From positions 918,001 through 982,000 of the forward strand of contig NZ_CP081870.1 of NCBI RefSeq assembly GCF_022170785.1: a DNA stretch of 64,000 bases. Direction: 5' to 3'. Under the pieces are notes generated by a model, which saw nothing but the letters and a program-made list of their open reading frames with translations, had not been told where the DNA came from and ran no database searches. Positions 43,931 to 52,172 of this stretch are shown piece after piece. Numbering within the stretch: the stretch's first letter is position 1; each line of letters opens with the position of its first letter. The position numbers and the translations under genes were made by a program. This DNA comes from Rossellomorea marisflavi. Its GTDB lineage: Bacteria > Bacillota > Bacilli > Bacillales > Bacillaceae_B.

Positions 43931-44934
43931 AGGCATTCAAGAATCTCTCGTTTGTGATCGGCTTTTCGTTCATTGCCCTCATACTTGGAGGGAGCCTCGT
44001 TTACGGGTGGGTGTGCGGTGATGCCATCCCTGTCGTTCCGTTGAAGTTCGGAGAGGAAGGGGCGATCAAACCGCCCTATGGACCGATGGACCACCTCCCG
44101 TTCGGCACCAACGCCCTGGGGCAAAGCATGTTCCTCGTGATGGTGGTCGGGGCGAAATTCACCCTGGGGATCGCCTTCCTTGTGGCGTTTCTGCGCTTTG
44201 TCCTGTCTGCCTTCATCGGGACCGTGATGACCTTGTACGTTCCGAAGTTCACCGCGTGGATCCGTCCATTCCTGCAAACCTTCTATTATTATCCCATCAC
44301 ACTCCTGGCCTTCATGATGCTGTATTGGGTGCTGTTCGAGGACGGCCTCGTGGGTGGAGAGTTCAGCTACTCCTTCAGCGCACGGGTGCTGATCGAACTC
44401 GCAGTCCTCACCCTTGCAGCCTTCCCGATTTCCACCCTCATCGTGTCCAATGAAGTGAAGGACATCATGAAGCAGGAGTTCATGGAAAGCGTCCAAGTTC
44501 TCGGCGGGAATCGGCGACACATCCTCCGGAAGCATCTTCTTCCGTTCCTGAAGCCGCGGTTCGTCATCCTCTTTTTGAGGGAAGCGATCCAAGTGTTGAT
44601 CCTCCTTTCCCACCTCGGTATCCTCGGCATCTTCTTTGGAGGAGGGGCATTGATGGAAGATCTATTCGGGAACTCTGCCATGGCCTCCCTCTCAAACGAA
44701 TGGTCGGGCCTCATCGGAAGGGATTTTAAGTATCTATTTACTACATATACATGGATCCCCTTCATGCCCATCCTTTTTCTGACGCTATCCATCATCGCAC
44801 TCAAGCTCATGGTGGAAGGATATCAGGAGGCGTATGGGGGAGTGGGAGAGAAAAGGAAAGACGTGCCCGTTGCAGAAGATACCCGCTTGAACGGAAAAGG
44901 AGATTTTGAACGGATAGATCGAAAAATTGGTTAA
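43927..44934 (+). CDS. ABC transporter permease (DppC/OppC-type)
   Basis: 335 aa. N-terminal TM, an extracytoplasmic stretch with FGTNALGQSMFLVMVVGAKFTLGIA (typical DppC TDxxGRDxxSR region) and the EAA-like loop QEFMESVQVLGGNRRHILRKHLLP. GTG start overlapping the previous stop. Substrate is probably a peptide or similar. No ATPase or binding protein is encoded with the pair, so these must come from elsewhere. A lipoprotein gene follows 14 bases later. Confidence 0.85.
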   Translation: MKAFKNLSFVIGFSFIALILGGSLVYGWVCGDAIPVVPLKFGEEGAIKPPYGPMDHLPFGTNALGQSMFLVMVVGAKFTLGIAFLVAFLRFVLSAFIGTVMTLYVPKFTAWIRPFLQTFYYYPITLLAFMMLYWVLFEDGLVGGEFSYSFSARVLIELAVLTLAAFPISTLIVSNEVKDIMKQEFMESVQVLGGNRRHILRKHLLPFLKPRFVILFLREAIQVLILLSHLGILGIFFGGGALMEDLFGNSAMASLSNEWSGLIGRDFKYLFTTYTWIPFMPILFLTLSIIALKLMVEGYQEAYGGVGEKRKDVPVAEDTRLNGKGDFERIDRKIG

Positions 44935-44948
44935 AGGGGGAAATATGT

Positions 44949-45293
44949 ATGAAAAAATGTTCATTCCTGATCGTCGGTGTCATCCTGTTCCTGATGGGGT
45001 GCGGAAACAATGGAAACGAGACCATCGACAGTACGGACGCCGAATTCATCGCCATCGTCCAACTGGAGCAGGACCTTCACATCTATAATGAAACCGCCAG
45101 TGAGCCAATCAACATCAACGACCTTGAACTCCTCTCGAACGACACCGTCTTCAGCAGCACCTCGAAAGCATGGGAAGTGTCGTTCAACTACAAAGACGGT
45201 CTCACCAACAAGACCGTCGCCACCAACGCCGTAGCCCAGTACAGTGTGGATCCGTCCGGTGAAATCACGGCGACCACGCATTCGTTTGAATAG
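44949..45293 (+). CDS. Small lipoprotein, unknown function
   Basis: 114 aa with a type II signal peptide: basic KK start, hydrophobic core and lipobox LMGC (Cys18). The mature part has no recognised domain and a sequence rich in Asn, Thr and Ser. GGGGG precedes the ATG. It follows the permease pair closely and may be part of that operon, but at this size it is not an ordinary substrate-binding protein. Confidence 0.78.
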   Translation: MKKCSFLIVGVILFLMGCGNNGNETIDSTDAEFIAIVQLEQDLHIYNETASEPININDLELLSNDTVFSSTSKAWEVSFNYKDGLTNKTVATNAVAQYSVDPSGEITATTHSFE

Positions 45294-45352
45294 GGAGGAG
45301 ACAGCCGGGGATCTAACACTGACGCCATCGGTTAGCCTAGGGAGTGTGTTAA

Positions 45353-45664
45353 TTGAAAAGGAATAATCTGAAGATATTCACCCACATCTCATCCTTTATA
45401 GCTCTAGCCATGATTATGGTTGTACCACTATTCCTCCTTTTAACCACTACTGGAGAGAATGGAGTTCCCATTATTCGACCGTTGGTACGACTTACTTTCC
45501 TGCTTTCAGTGTTCGGCATACCACTTAGTATCGTCTCCATGTTCAGCAGAGAAAACCTAGCAAAGAGAATCATCGTTTTCATGATCAATGTATCACCGCT
45601 CGGTATTCTTGGTTACGGTCTAATGATGGAGTTTGTTGATGAGTTTCTTAGAACGGCACCTTGA
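45353..45664 (+). CDS. Small membrane protein, three TM helices
   Basis: 103 aa from TTG 45353 (GGGAGTG upstream). TM segments at about 12-30, 46-64 and 74-92. No recognised family. A terminator follows directly. Confidence 0.65.
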   Translation: MKRNNLKIFTHISSFIALAMIMVVPLFLLLTTTGENGVPIIRPLVRLTFLLSVFGIPLSIVSMFSRENLAKRIIVFMINVSPLGILGYGLMMEFVDEFLRTAP

Positions 45665-45678
45665 TGGGATATAGTCAA

Positions 45679-45718
45679 AGAATAGCTTCATTCATATGGA
45701 TGAAGCTATTCTATTTTT
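45679..45718 (+). terminator. Intrinsic terminator
   Basis: AGAATAGCTTCAT (45679-45691) pairs perfectly with ATGAAGCTATTCT (45700-45712), then ATTTTTG. Confidence 0.85.
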
Positions 45719-45779
45719 GATATACAATTTACTAGACTGCAATTTCAAGTTTTGCGATAGGGGGATTGGCTACATTTTT

Positions 45780-46001
45780 TTATAGTAGAGAATGACGCTT
45801 ATACACTTCGAGCAGTTCTTCTACTGGGATTCCGTCTATGGTCATTCCCGATATATCACTGCCTGTAATTTGTACGTTTTTTAGATTGCTGTTCTTGATG
45901 GTGGTACCTTGTAGTTCACAGCGTTCGAATGAGAGGGGATCCTGCTTTTCTCCGAGGCTCGTATCCATAAAACGGACGCCGCCCATCGTGACCAGCCTCA
46001 T
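45780..46001 (-). CDS. C-terminal pentapeptide-like segment, split from the upstream GNAT gene
   Basis: 73 aa. Sequence has pentapeptide-like alternation (LQGTTIKNSNLKNVQITGSDISGMTI) and continues naturally from the repeat at the end of the preceding minus-strand gene. Its ATG overlaps that gene's TGA (ATGA). It may be translated by coupling, or the two may be one gene broken by a single-base frameshift near 46000. Confidence 0.55.
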   Translation of the reverse strand: MRLVTMGGVRFMDTSLGEKQDPLSFERCELQGTTIKNSNLKNVQITGSDISGMTIDGIPVEELLEVYKRHSLL

Positions 46002-46699
46002 GCTACTGAGGAAAAGTTAAGGTCAGCGTAAGAGGCATGCGTGAGATTGATATTCTTGAAGGTGGAGTCACGAAGGTTGCAATTGCTGAAGTGCGTATTC
46101 ATCAAGTTGCTGTTGCAATAGGAGCTTCCCTCCAGGGTGACTTGATAGTGCTCCGTGTGTTCCATCTTGCAGTCCTCATATTGGGTGAGGGATAGATCTT
46201 GCTGCTCCACGACGTTCCCGGCGGGGGATTGGCGCTTGATTCTCTTAATATAGCTATACTCATCTTCTGTCTGAAATACAGCTTGATATCCCATCTTTTC
46301 GTAAAAATGATGGTTGTTTACTTGCCTGCTGGACGTCTCCAGATCCCACGTCCTCACGTCAGGGAATGCCTCTTCGATGAGACGGATGACCCTTGACCCG
46401 ATGTTTTGTCCCTGCACGTCGGGATCGACAAATATGCGGTCGATCCTGCCGAAGGAGCTCCCCGTCAGAGTAAGAATTATCCCGCCCACTACTACATCAT
46501 GAGCAATGATCTTGAAATAGATCAATTCTTCGATCATATAGTTCGTCATCGCGACCGAAGAATATCCAGGGGGCTGAATATTGTAATCGACGATAGAGTC
46601 ATCAGACAGCCATCTCCGTGCTTCTTCATCAAAGGTTTTTTTCATGATATCGGTCAGCTTCTCAGCATCGGACCTTTCGGCTTTTTGGATGGTAATCAC
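45998..46699 (-). CDS. GNAT acetyltransferase fused to pentapeptide-like repeats, probably frameshifted
   Basis: 233 aa. Residues 1-150 are a GNAT domain (IDRIFVDPDVQGQNIGSRVIRLIEEAFPDV acetyl-CoA loop, then NNHHFYEKMGYQ). From about 165 the sequence changes to pentapeptide-like repeats (SSYCNSNLMNTHFSNCNLRDSTFKNINL) and stops abruptly. The adjacent frame carries the rest of the repeat domain, so the intact protein would be about 305 aa. This acetyltransferase-plus-pentapeptide layout is plausible as one protein. A single base error or a true frameshift would explain the break. Confidence 0.75.
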   Translation of the reverse strand: MITIQKAERSDAEKLTDIMKKTFDEEARRWLSDDSIVDYNIQPPGYSSVAMTNYMIEELIYFKIIAHDVVVGGIILTLTGSSFGRIDRIFVDPDVQGQNIGSRVIRLIEEAFPDVRTWDLETSSRQVNNHHFYEKMGYQAVFQTEDEYSYIKRIKRQSPAGNVVEQQDLSLTQYEDCKMEHTEHYQVTLEGSSYCNSNLMNTHFSNCNLRDSTFKNINLTHASYADLNFSSVA

Positions 46700-46720
46700 T
46701 TGCCATCACTCCTTTTACGA

Positions 46721-47170
46721 TTAATCCCAATAATGAAACGCGATTTCCCCAACAGTCTTCGGTTTCCAATAGGAAATCTGCGCAAGTTCCGCCCGGTTGA
46801 GGTGTTGAATCATCGTCGGTTCGATGGGTGTGTTCAGTTCATCAGTCTCCAACACGCTGTAGTACGGGGAAAACGCTTCTCTTAACACCATTCTGTCGAC
46901 GAAGGAGATCCCCCCGAACCCGATGGCATCGGCCATTGCAAGATAGGGGTAATGGTCATTCAGCAACACAAAGAGCTCATCCCCATTCCAATTGATCCGG
47001 CAATAGGCGAAATTGGTTGAAACATCGGCGGATTCGAATGCCAGTACCCGCCCACCCGATTCAGCCGCGATGCTGTAGCAAAGCTTTTGAAATAGGGATA
47101 GATCCGTCAGGGGAGGTTCCCCAGACTGCGAATCGAAAAATCCTGTGACGCCGGTGGGAAGGATGATCAT
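46721..47170 (-). CDS. Hypothetical protein
   Basis: 149 aa, soluble, no signal peptide. Contains PPLTDLSLFQKLCYSIAAESGG and a central region WNGDELFVLLNDHYPYLAMA. I do not recognise the family. It lies 21 bases upstream of the GNAT-pentapeptide gene on the same strand and is probably co-transcribed. GGAGCC precedes the ATG at 47170. Confidence 0.7.
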   Translation of the reverse strand: MIILPTGVTGFFDSQSGEPPLTDLSLFQKLCYSIAAESGGRVLAFESADVSTNFAYCRINWNGDELFVLLNDHYPYLAMADAIGFGGISFVDRMVLREAFSPYYSVLETDELNTPIEPTMIQHLNRAELAQISYWKPKTVGEIAFHYWD

Positions 47171-47222
47171 CGTTCAGGCTCCTTTCATGCTACTCTTATT
47201 CTACCAGATAATGGAGTCTTGG

Positions 47223-47393
47223 GAGTTGGTGATAAAGCGGGAAACTTGGTAATAAAAGAAGAAAGTTGAAAATAAACCGGCAGAGTTGACAATAAAAATG
47301 CCCCTCCAAAAAAAGTTGGTAATAAAATCTCGAAAGTTGGAAGTAAAAGTTGAAAAGTTGATAGTAAAAATTCAAAAGTCGGTAGAAAAACGG
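47223..47393. repeat. Eight degenerate AAAGTTGGTAATAAAA repeats with 20-21-bp period
   Basis: Copies begin (at the AGTTG or variant) at 47224, 47244, 47264, 47284, 47314, 47335, 47356 and 47377, so steps are 20, 20, 20, 30, 21, 21 and 21. The core is RGTTGRTAATAAA. A period near two helical turns, with A-tracts in phase, suggests curved DNA or an array of protein sites. The array lies between a minus-strand gene start and convergent gene ends, and 47223-47550 holds no other gene. Confidence 0.75.
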
Positions 47394-47551
47394 GGAGGTA
47401 GCTGTTTTGTGGAAAATAAAGGGTGTGATTTAAGCTCAAAACTCTCCATTTCAGACCTATTATGCCACATCTCTCCCAAACTAAAAGTGATCTCACATAG
47501 AAAAATGCCCCGATCCCCTCCAATCCAATAGCCCGTCACCCCCAACCCAAC

Positions 47552-47586
47552 AAAAAAAGAGCCCCCATGACCAACCAAGGGGACTC
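47552..47586 (-). terminator. Intrinsic terminator of the met/M20 operon
   Basis: On the minus strand GAGTCCCC (47586-47579) pairs with GGGGGCTC (47566-47559) and is followed by seven T's. Confidence 0.85.
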
Positions 47587-47596
47587 CCACAGAACT

Positions 47597-48799
47597 TCAG
47601 CTCTCTAATGCTTTTCTTCTAGTAAACTCTTCTTTGATCTCAGCGAGCACCTCACCGTCCGTTACTAGTCGAAGCGCTGTGAGTGCCAGGCCTTTCGCTC
47701 CGAGGATCAGTGCTTCATCCCCCTTGGGCGATTTCGCCGCTTCGCGGAACTCATCCGTATGGGCGACGAGGCTTTCGGGTCCGATCTGGATATAGGGGTG
47801 GATCGTCGGGACGACCTGGCTGATGTTGCCGGCATCGGTGGAGCCGAGTCCGTTTCGCTCTTCGGTTGAAACATACTCGCCCAGTCGTTCAAGCTCTTCT
47901 TTAAAGACCGTATCATACGCGCGGTTCAATACCAGATTATCCACTTCATTCTGGAAGGCAATGACGTTCAGTTTCGCCCCCGTTGCCAGGGCGGAGCCTT
48001 CTGCGATGGCCTTCACGCGTGCCGTCACGTCGCTGCAGGTCTTGCGGGTCGCAGCGCGGATGAAGAAGCGGGCCTTGGCGTATTCCGGAACGATGTTCGG
48101 CGCGTCGCCTCCGTGGGTGATGATGCCGTGGATGCGGACGTCGTCGGTTACATGCTGGCGAAGGGCGTTGATGCCGTTGAACAGGCCGATGACCGCATCG
48201 AGTGCGTTGATGCCGTGATGGGGAGACCCCGCAGCATGGGCGGGTTTCCCGATGTATTCGAAGTCCAGGGGATCGACGGCGAGGGAGTTCGATGTGATCC
48301 GGGTGGAGTTCGCCGGATGCACCATGAGAGCGGCGTCGATCCCTTCGAGGAGTCCGTGCTTGACGAAGCTTCCCTTGGCGCTTCCGTTTGGGCCGCCTTC
48401 CTCGGCGGGTGTCCCAAACAAAACGACCTCTCCACCGGTTTCGTCGATCACCTTGCTGAGGGCGATGGCCGCCGATACGCTCGTCGTACCGATGATGTTG
48501 TGTCCGCAGGCGTGACCGAGGCCAGGAAGGGCATCGTATTCGGCGAGGAACGCAATGGCCGGGCCGGGTTTATCCGATTTGCGGCGGGCAAGGAGGGCGG
48601 TCTCGTGTCCCGCCACCCCGCGTTCCACCGTGAATCCTTCCGATTCCAGGAGCTCGGCATGGGTCTTCGAGGCGTAGAATTCCTCGTTGCCGATCTCGGG
48701 ACGGTCGTGGATCGCATGACTGATCTCAATGTACTTTTCCTTATTTTCCTCAAGACTTGTGATGATCTGGTCTCTCAATGTGTCGACGACAGTACTCAT
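47597..48799 (-). CDS. M20-family amidohydrolase/aminoacylase
   Basis: 400 aa. Zn-site motifs: LPGLGHACGHNIIG, GTPAEEGGPNG and AHTDEF near the end. The dimerisation domain sits between about 185 and 300. It hydrolyses N-acyl amino acids or small peptides (AbgB/HipO-like group). The ATG at 48799 is 7 bases after AGGAGG; an ATG at 48805 is too close. It is the last gene of the metNIQ operon under SAM-riboswitch control, which suggests it frees methionine from N-acyl or dipeptide forms that the transporter imports. Confidence 0.9.
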   Translation of the reverse strand: MSTVVDTLRDQIITSLEENKEKYIEISHAIHDRPEIGNEEFYASKTHAELLESEGFTVERGVAGHETALLARRKSDKPGPAIAFLAEYDALPGLGHACGHNIIGTTSVSAAIALSKVIDETGGEVVLFGTPAEEGGPNGSAKGSFVKHGLLEGIDAALMVHPANSTRITSNSLAVDPLDFEYIGKPAHAAGSPHHGINALDAVIGLFNGINALRQHVTDDVRIHGIITHGGDAPNIVPEYAKARFFIRAATRKTCSDVTARVKAIAEGSALATGAKLNVIAFQNEVDNLVLNRAYDTVFKEELERLGEYVSTEERNGLGSTDAGNISQVVPTIHPYIQIGPESLVAHTDEFREAAKSPKGDEALILGAKGLALTALRLVTDGEVLAEIKEEFTRRKALES

Positions 48800-48817
48800 T
48801 TCCATTCCTCCTCAGGA

Positions 48818-49642
48818 TTATTCTCCGATCTTGCTCAGTGGGACGAAGGTCGGGATTGTGCTTCCGTTGTATTCTTTCTCGATGAAGTCGGCTGTGTCTT
48901 CTTCCTGGTAGAGCTCGACGATTTTCTTGAGTGTTTTGTTGTCCTTGTCTTCTGTGCGTGCAGCGATGATGTTGATGTAAGGCGTGGCCGTGTCATCTTC
49001 GTGGAAGATGGAATCCTTCACGGGATTGAATCCGGCGTCTACGGCGATGCCGTTGTTGATGATGGAGGCAGCGACATCAGGCAGGACGCGCGGCGTTTGA
49101 CCGGCTACGACCGGGACGATTTCGATGTTCTTCGGATTCTTTTTGATTTTATCCAGTGAGCCGTTTCCATCGAAGCCTTCAGGAAGTTCGATGAGACCAG
49201 CTTCCTGAAGGAGGAGGAAGGCTCTTCCCATGTTGGTTGCTTCGTTCGGGACGGCAATCTTGGCACCATCCGGGATGTCATCTACTGACTTATATTTCTC
49301 AGAGTAAAGGCCGAGCGGAGCGATGACCGTGGTACCCACCGGTGTGAGATCGAGGTCATGCTCTTTCTTGAATTCGTTGAAATAAGAGATTGTTTGGAAT
49401 GCGTTGGCATCAAGCTCGCCTTCTTCAAGGGCCAGGTTCGGCTGGACATAATCGGAGAAGCGGACGATCTCGATGTCGATGCCTTCTTTCTTTGCTTTCT
49501 TCGCGACGAAGTCCCAGATGCGGTTGTCGGAACCGCTGACGCCGATCTTGACCTTCGTTTCGTCTTTGCTGGCGCTTGAGCTGCAGCCTGCAGCGAATCC
49601 GCCAATTAATAGAATGAGTGATAGAATGATCCATTTTTTCAT
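48818..49642 (-). CDS. metQ: Methionine ABC transporter substrate-binding lipoprotein
   Basis: 274 aa, NlpA family. Signal peptide II with lipobox AAGC (Cys20), then VKIGVSGSDNRIWDFVAKKAKKEG, DANAFQTISYFNEF and AVPNEATNMGRAFLLLQEAGLI, all characteristic of MetQ. It binds methionine at the cell surface for MetNI. Third gene of the S-box operon. Confidence 0.95.
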   Translation of the reverse strand: MKKWIILSLILLIGGFAAGCSSSASKDETKVKIGVSGSDNRIWDFVAKKAKKEGIDIEIVRFSDYVQPNLALEEGELDANAFQTISYFNEFKKEHDLDLTPVGTTVIAPLGLYSEKYKSVDDIPDGAKIAVPNEATNMGRAFLLLQEAGLIELPEGFDGNGSLDKIKKNPKNIEIVPVVAGQTPRVLPDVAASIINNGIAVDAGFNPVKDSIFHEDDTATPYINIIAARTEDKDNKTLKKIVELYQEEDTADFIEKEYNGSTIPTFVPLSKIGE

Positions 49643-49657
49643 GTTGTTTTCTCCTCG

Positions 49658-50308
49658 CTATCTTCTTCTGATTTTTTTCGATACGAAGTTACCGGATGAT
49701 TGCAGTCCCTGTACGAGGACGATGAGTATGGCGACGGTGATGACCATGACCCAGGTGTCAAAGCGCTGATAGCCATACGTGATGGCAAGATCTCCGAGTC
49801 CGCCTCCGCCGATGGCGCCTGCCATGGCCGATGCCCCGACGAGTCCGACGGTGGCGATGGTGAGGCTGAGGACGAGGGAGCTGAGTGCTTCCGGGACAAG
49901 GAAGCGGAAGATGATCTGGGTGGATGTCGCCCCCATGGATTCCGCTGCCTCGATGACGCCTTTGTCGACTTCAAGGAGGGAGTTCTCAATCAATCTCGCA
50001 ATATACGGTCCTGCATAGAAGACCAGTGGCACAACGGCCGCGGCCGTCCCGATCGATGTTCCCACGATCAGGCGGGTGAGGGGCACGATTGCTACCATCA
50101 GGATGATGAACGGGACGGAACGGAAGATGTTCACGACACCGTTCAGGATGGTGAATATAAAGGCATTCTCCCATAGATGACCTTTCCTCGTGATGACGAG
50201 GAGCACCCCGAGGGGCAGTCCGATCACGGTGGAAAAGAGGAGGGAGAAGCCTGTCATGACTAATGTTTCAATGAGTGCGTCGATGATCTGCTGTGAATCA
50301 ACTAGCAT
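49658..50308 (-). CDS. metI: Methionine ABC transporter permease
   Basis: 216 aa, five TM helices. RSVPFIILMVAIVPLTRLIVGTSIGTAAA and the EAA loop EAAESMGATSTQIIFRFLVPEA are typical of MetI. The ATG at 50308 is 9 bases after AGGAGG; a TTG at 50317 is too close. It overlaps metN by 11 bases. Confidence 0.95.
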   Translation of the reverse strand: MLVDSQQIIDALIETLVMTGFSLLFSTVIGLPLGVLLVITRKGHLWENAFIFTILNGVVNIFRSVPFIILMVAIVPLTRLIVGTSIGTAAAVVPLVFYAGPYIARLIENSLLEVDKGVIEAAESMGATSTQIIFRFLVPEALSSLVLSLTIATVGLVGASAMAGAIGGGGLGDLAITYGYQRFDTWVMVITVAILIVLVQGLQSSGNFVSKKIRRR

Positions 50309-51329
50309 GTGGTGCAACCTCCTTCACGGTGACGTTTTCTCCATTCATGACAAGCAGTGCACGGTTGATCTCGCTCTCGGAGCCGATGAGCTCGACGATG
50401 AGATGACCGAATGGTGTGCCCTGCAACTCCGTGATGTTCCCGAACAGCACGTTCACATCGAGGTCGAAGCGCTTCGCCACCTGTGACAGAAGGGGCTGAC
50501 CTGATGAGGCGCCGACGAAGCGGATCTTGTAGATTCGTCCCGGTGCGTTATCTTTCTGCACAAGCTCGAGGACCGATTCCGGGATGGAGTCGTTCAGCAC
50601 CGAGCTCACGAAGTTCGCCGCCGTCTCGGTCTGAGGGGAGGAGAAGACGTCGAATACGGATCCGGACTCGATGATCTTCCCGCCTTCGATAACCGCCACC
50701 CGGTCGCAGACTTCCCGGATCACCGACATCTCATGGGTGATCATGAGGATCGTGATGTTGTACTCACGGTTGATCTTTTTCAGCAGCTTCAGGATCGACC
50801 CCGTCGTCTGCGGATCGAGGGCCGATGTCGCCTCGTCACATAGAAGGATCGATGGCTGGGTGGCAAGGGCGCGGGCGATGCCGACGCGCTGCTTCTGACC
50901 GCCTGATAATTGATCCGGGTACTGGTTTGCTTTATCTTCAAGGCCGACGAAGCTCAGGAGCTCCGTCACCCGCTTCTGGATTTCGGCTTTGGATTGTTTG
51001 GCGAGGATCAGGGGCATCGCCACATTGGCGAAGACCGTCTTGGAGTTCAGGAGGTTGAAGTGCTGGAACACCATCCCGATCTTCCGTTTCACCCCGCGCA
51101 CATCTTTCGGTGAAAGGGCCATGAGATCCTGGCCGTCTACGATCACCTTCCCCGAGCTCAATCGCTCCAACAGGTTCACGGTGCGGATCAGCGTGCTTTT
51201 CCCGGCGCCGCTGAACCCGATCACCCCGCAGATTTCCCCCTGCTCAACCCGCAGGTCGATGCCGTCGAGGGCCCGGACTTCCTTTCCGCCGCTGTTATAT
51301 ACTTTCGTGGCGCTTTTGAATTCAATCAT
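50298..51329 (-). CDS. metN: Methionine ABC transporter ATP-binding protein
   Basis: 343 aa. Walker A GFSGAGKST, signature LSGGQKQRVGIARAL, Walker B ILLCDEATSALD, H-loop ITHEM, and the C-terminal ACT-like NIL domain (from about 265) that binds methionine for feedback inhibition. The ATG at 51329 is 10 bases after AGGAGG; the ATG at 51338 is 1 base from it. First gene of the operon, downstream of two SAM riboswitches. Confidence 0.96.
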   Translation of the reverse strand: MIEFKSATKVYNSGGKEVRALDGIDLRVEQGEICGVIGFSGAGKSTLIRTVNLLERLSSGKVIVDGQDLMALSPKDVRGVKRKIGMVFQHFNLLNSKTVFANVAMPLILAKQSKAEIQKRVTELLSFVGLEDKANQYPDQLSGGQKQRVGIARALATQPSILLCDEATSALDPQTTGSILKLLKKINREYNITILMITHEMSVIREVCDRVAVIEGGKIIESGSVFDVFSSPQTETAANFVSSVLNDSIPESVLELVQKDNAPGRIYKIRFVGASSGQPLLSQVAKRFDLDVNVLFGNITELQGTPFGHLIVELIGSESEINRALLVMNGENVTVKEVAPHAS

Positions 51330-51349
51330 GTTCGTCATGCCTCCTGGTG

Positions 51350-51526
51350 GTTAAAAATAAAAACCCTCTTCCCGAGGTCTCGAGAAGAGGGCATGGATTC
51401 ACACGGAATCAATGGGTCCCTTCTCATCTCCCAGGCGCGTTGCCTGCTGGAATTGGCACAGTACTTTGTGGAAAGTCTGCTGCCGAAGCGTCATCGGGCC
51501 AGTCCCTCAGCTTCTCTGGATAAGAA
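51350..51526 (-). promoter_or_regulatory. SAM-I (S-box) riboswitch, proximal copy, with terminator
   Basis: Minus-strand reading: CTTATCCAGAGAAGCTGAGG, then GACTGGCCC, CTTCGGCAGC, and a 3' CTGGGAGATGAGAAG closing P1, about 51420-51526. A terminator (CCCTCTTC.../GAAGAGGG and T-rich tail) at 51354-51391 lies just before metN. When SAM is bound the terminator forms and transcription stops. Confidence 0.92.
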
Positions 51527-51545
51527 ATTATTCAATTAGGGTAAA

Positions 51546-51713
51546 CAAAAGGCCCCTTCCTGAGACAGGAAGAGGCCGGAGATCCATAAGGAAAGAAAGA
51601 TCCGTACTCTTCTCATCTCTCAGGCATCCGCCTGTTGGAGTTGGCACAGTGCTCAAGTGAGCCCGCTGCCGAGGTATCAAAGGGCCAAATCCCTCCACCT
51701 CTCGTGATAAGAA
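51546..51713 (-). promoter_or_regulatory. SAM-I (S-box) riboswitch, distal copy, with its own terminator
   Basis: Minus strand: CTTATCACGAGAGGTGGAGG, TTTGGCCC, ACCTCGGCAGC and a 3' CTGAGAGATGAGAAG (aptamer about 51609-51713). A terminator GGCCTCTTCC/GGAAGGGGCC with TTTTG at 51546-51577 follows. It is a complete second switch in series with the metN-proximal one. Confidence 0.93.
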
Positions 51714-51738
51714 GTTGTATTTGTTTAACGTGAGCCCT

Positions 51739-51767
51739 ATTCTACGCCGGACTTTTTCCTGCGTCAA
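51739..51767 (-). promoter_or_regulatory. Sigma-A promoter of the metNIQ operon
   Basis: Minus strand TTGACG (51767-51762), 17-base spacer, TAGAAT (51744-51739), immediately upstream of the distal riboswitch. Confidence 0.8.
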
Positions 51768-51943
51768 CACCCTCTGACAGAAATGAGACAGGCTGGAAGA
51801 AGTGGAAATGGGGTGAAAATAGGTCTATGGATTCAAAAGAAAGAAAATGAAAGCCTTTTATTTGGATGAGGATAATCGGAAAACGCTTCTATTTAACTAA
51901 TTATTTATTTTTTTTACATTCATCCAATTCGGATAGTGCAATG

Positions 51944-52050
51944 AAGCGGAGGTGGCTCGACTCCTGCGGGAATGGCGGGCAGGTGAGACCCAGCAGGCGC
52001 AGCCGATGCGGCTCACCGCACGCCCCGCGGAAAGCGAGCCACCGCAGCGA
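51944..52050. repeat. GC-rich palindromic dispersed repeat, copy 1
   Basis: Arms GGTGGCTCG (51951-51959) and CGAGCCACC (52035-52043) enclose CTCCTGCGGGAA, GTGAGACCC, GCAGGCGCAGCCGA and CCGCGGAAAGCGAG. The same order of motifs recurs at 61812-61915. It is much GC-richer than its AT-rich surroundings. Similar elements are common in Bacillaceae intergenic regions. Confidence 0.8.
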
Positions 52051-52131
52051 AATGGAACGGTCCTGTTCCAATCGAAGAAAATCTTGGAACATTTCATTGA
52101 CATCCATCCCCCATCCCAGTAAAGTATTAAT

Positions 52132-52152
52132 TGAAAATGATTCTCATTATCA
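52132..52152 (+). promoter_or_regulatory. Fur box
   Basis: GAAAATGATTCTCATTATC is a near-perfect match to the classic Fur operator, 21 bases before the siderophore-binding lipoprotein start. It predicts iron repression. Confidence 0.88.
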
Positions 52153-52172
52153 AGAATTGGAAGGGGAACCAC

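Noticed and set aside
47223..47393. CRISPR-like array
   Set aside because: Repeats are short and degenerate, spacers only a few bases, and no cas genes are present.
47185..47523. 112-codon minus-strand ORF rich in repeated PTFE/LLSTF
   Set aside because: It is an accidental frame through the 20-21-bp DNA repeat; no ribosome site and no homology-like pattern.
48113..49159. 348-codon plus-strand ORF
   Set aside because: Antisense of the M20 hydrolase and metQ genes; no supporting ribosome site, and residue composition typical of a shadow frame.
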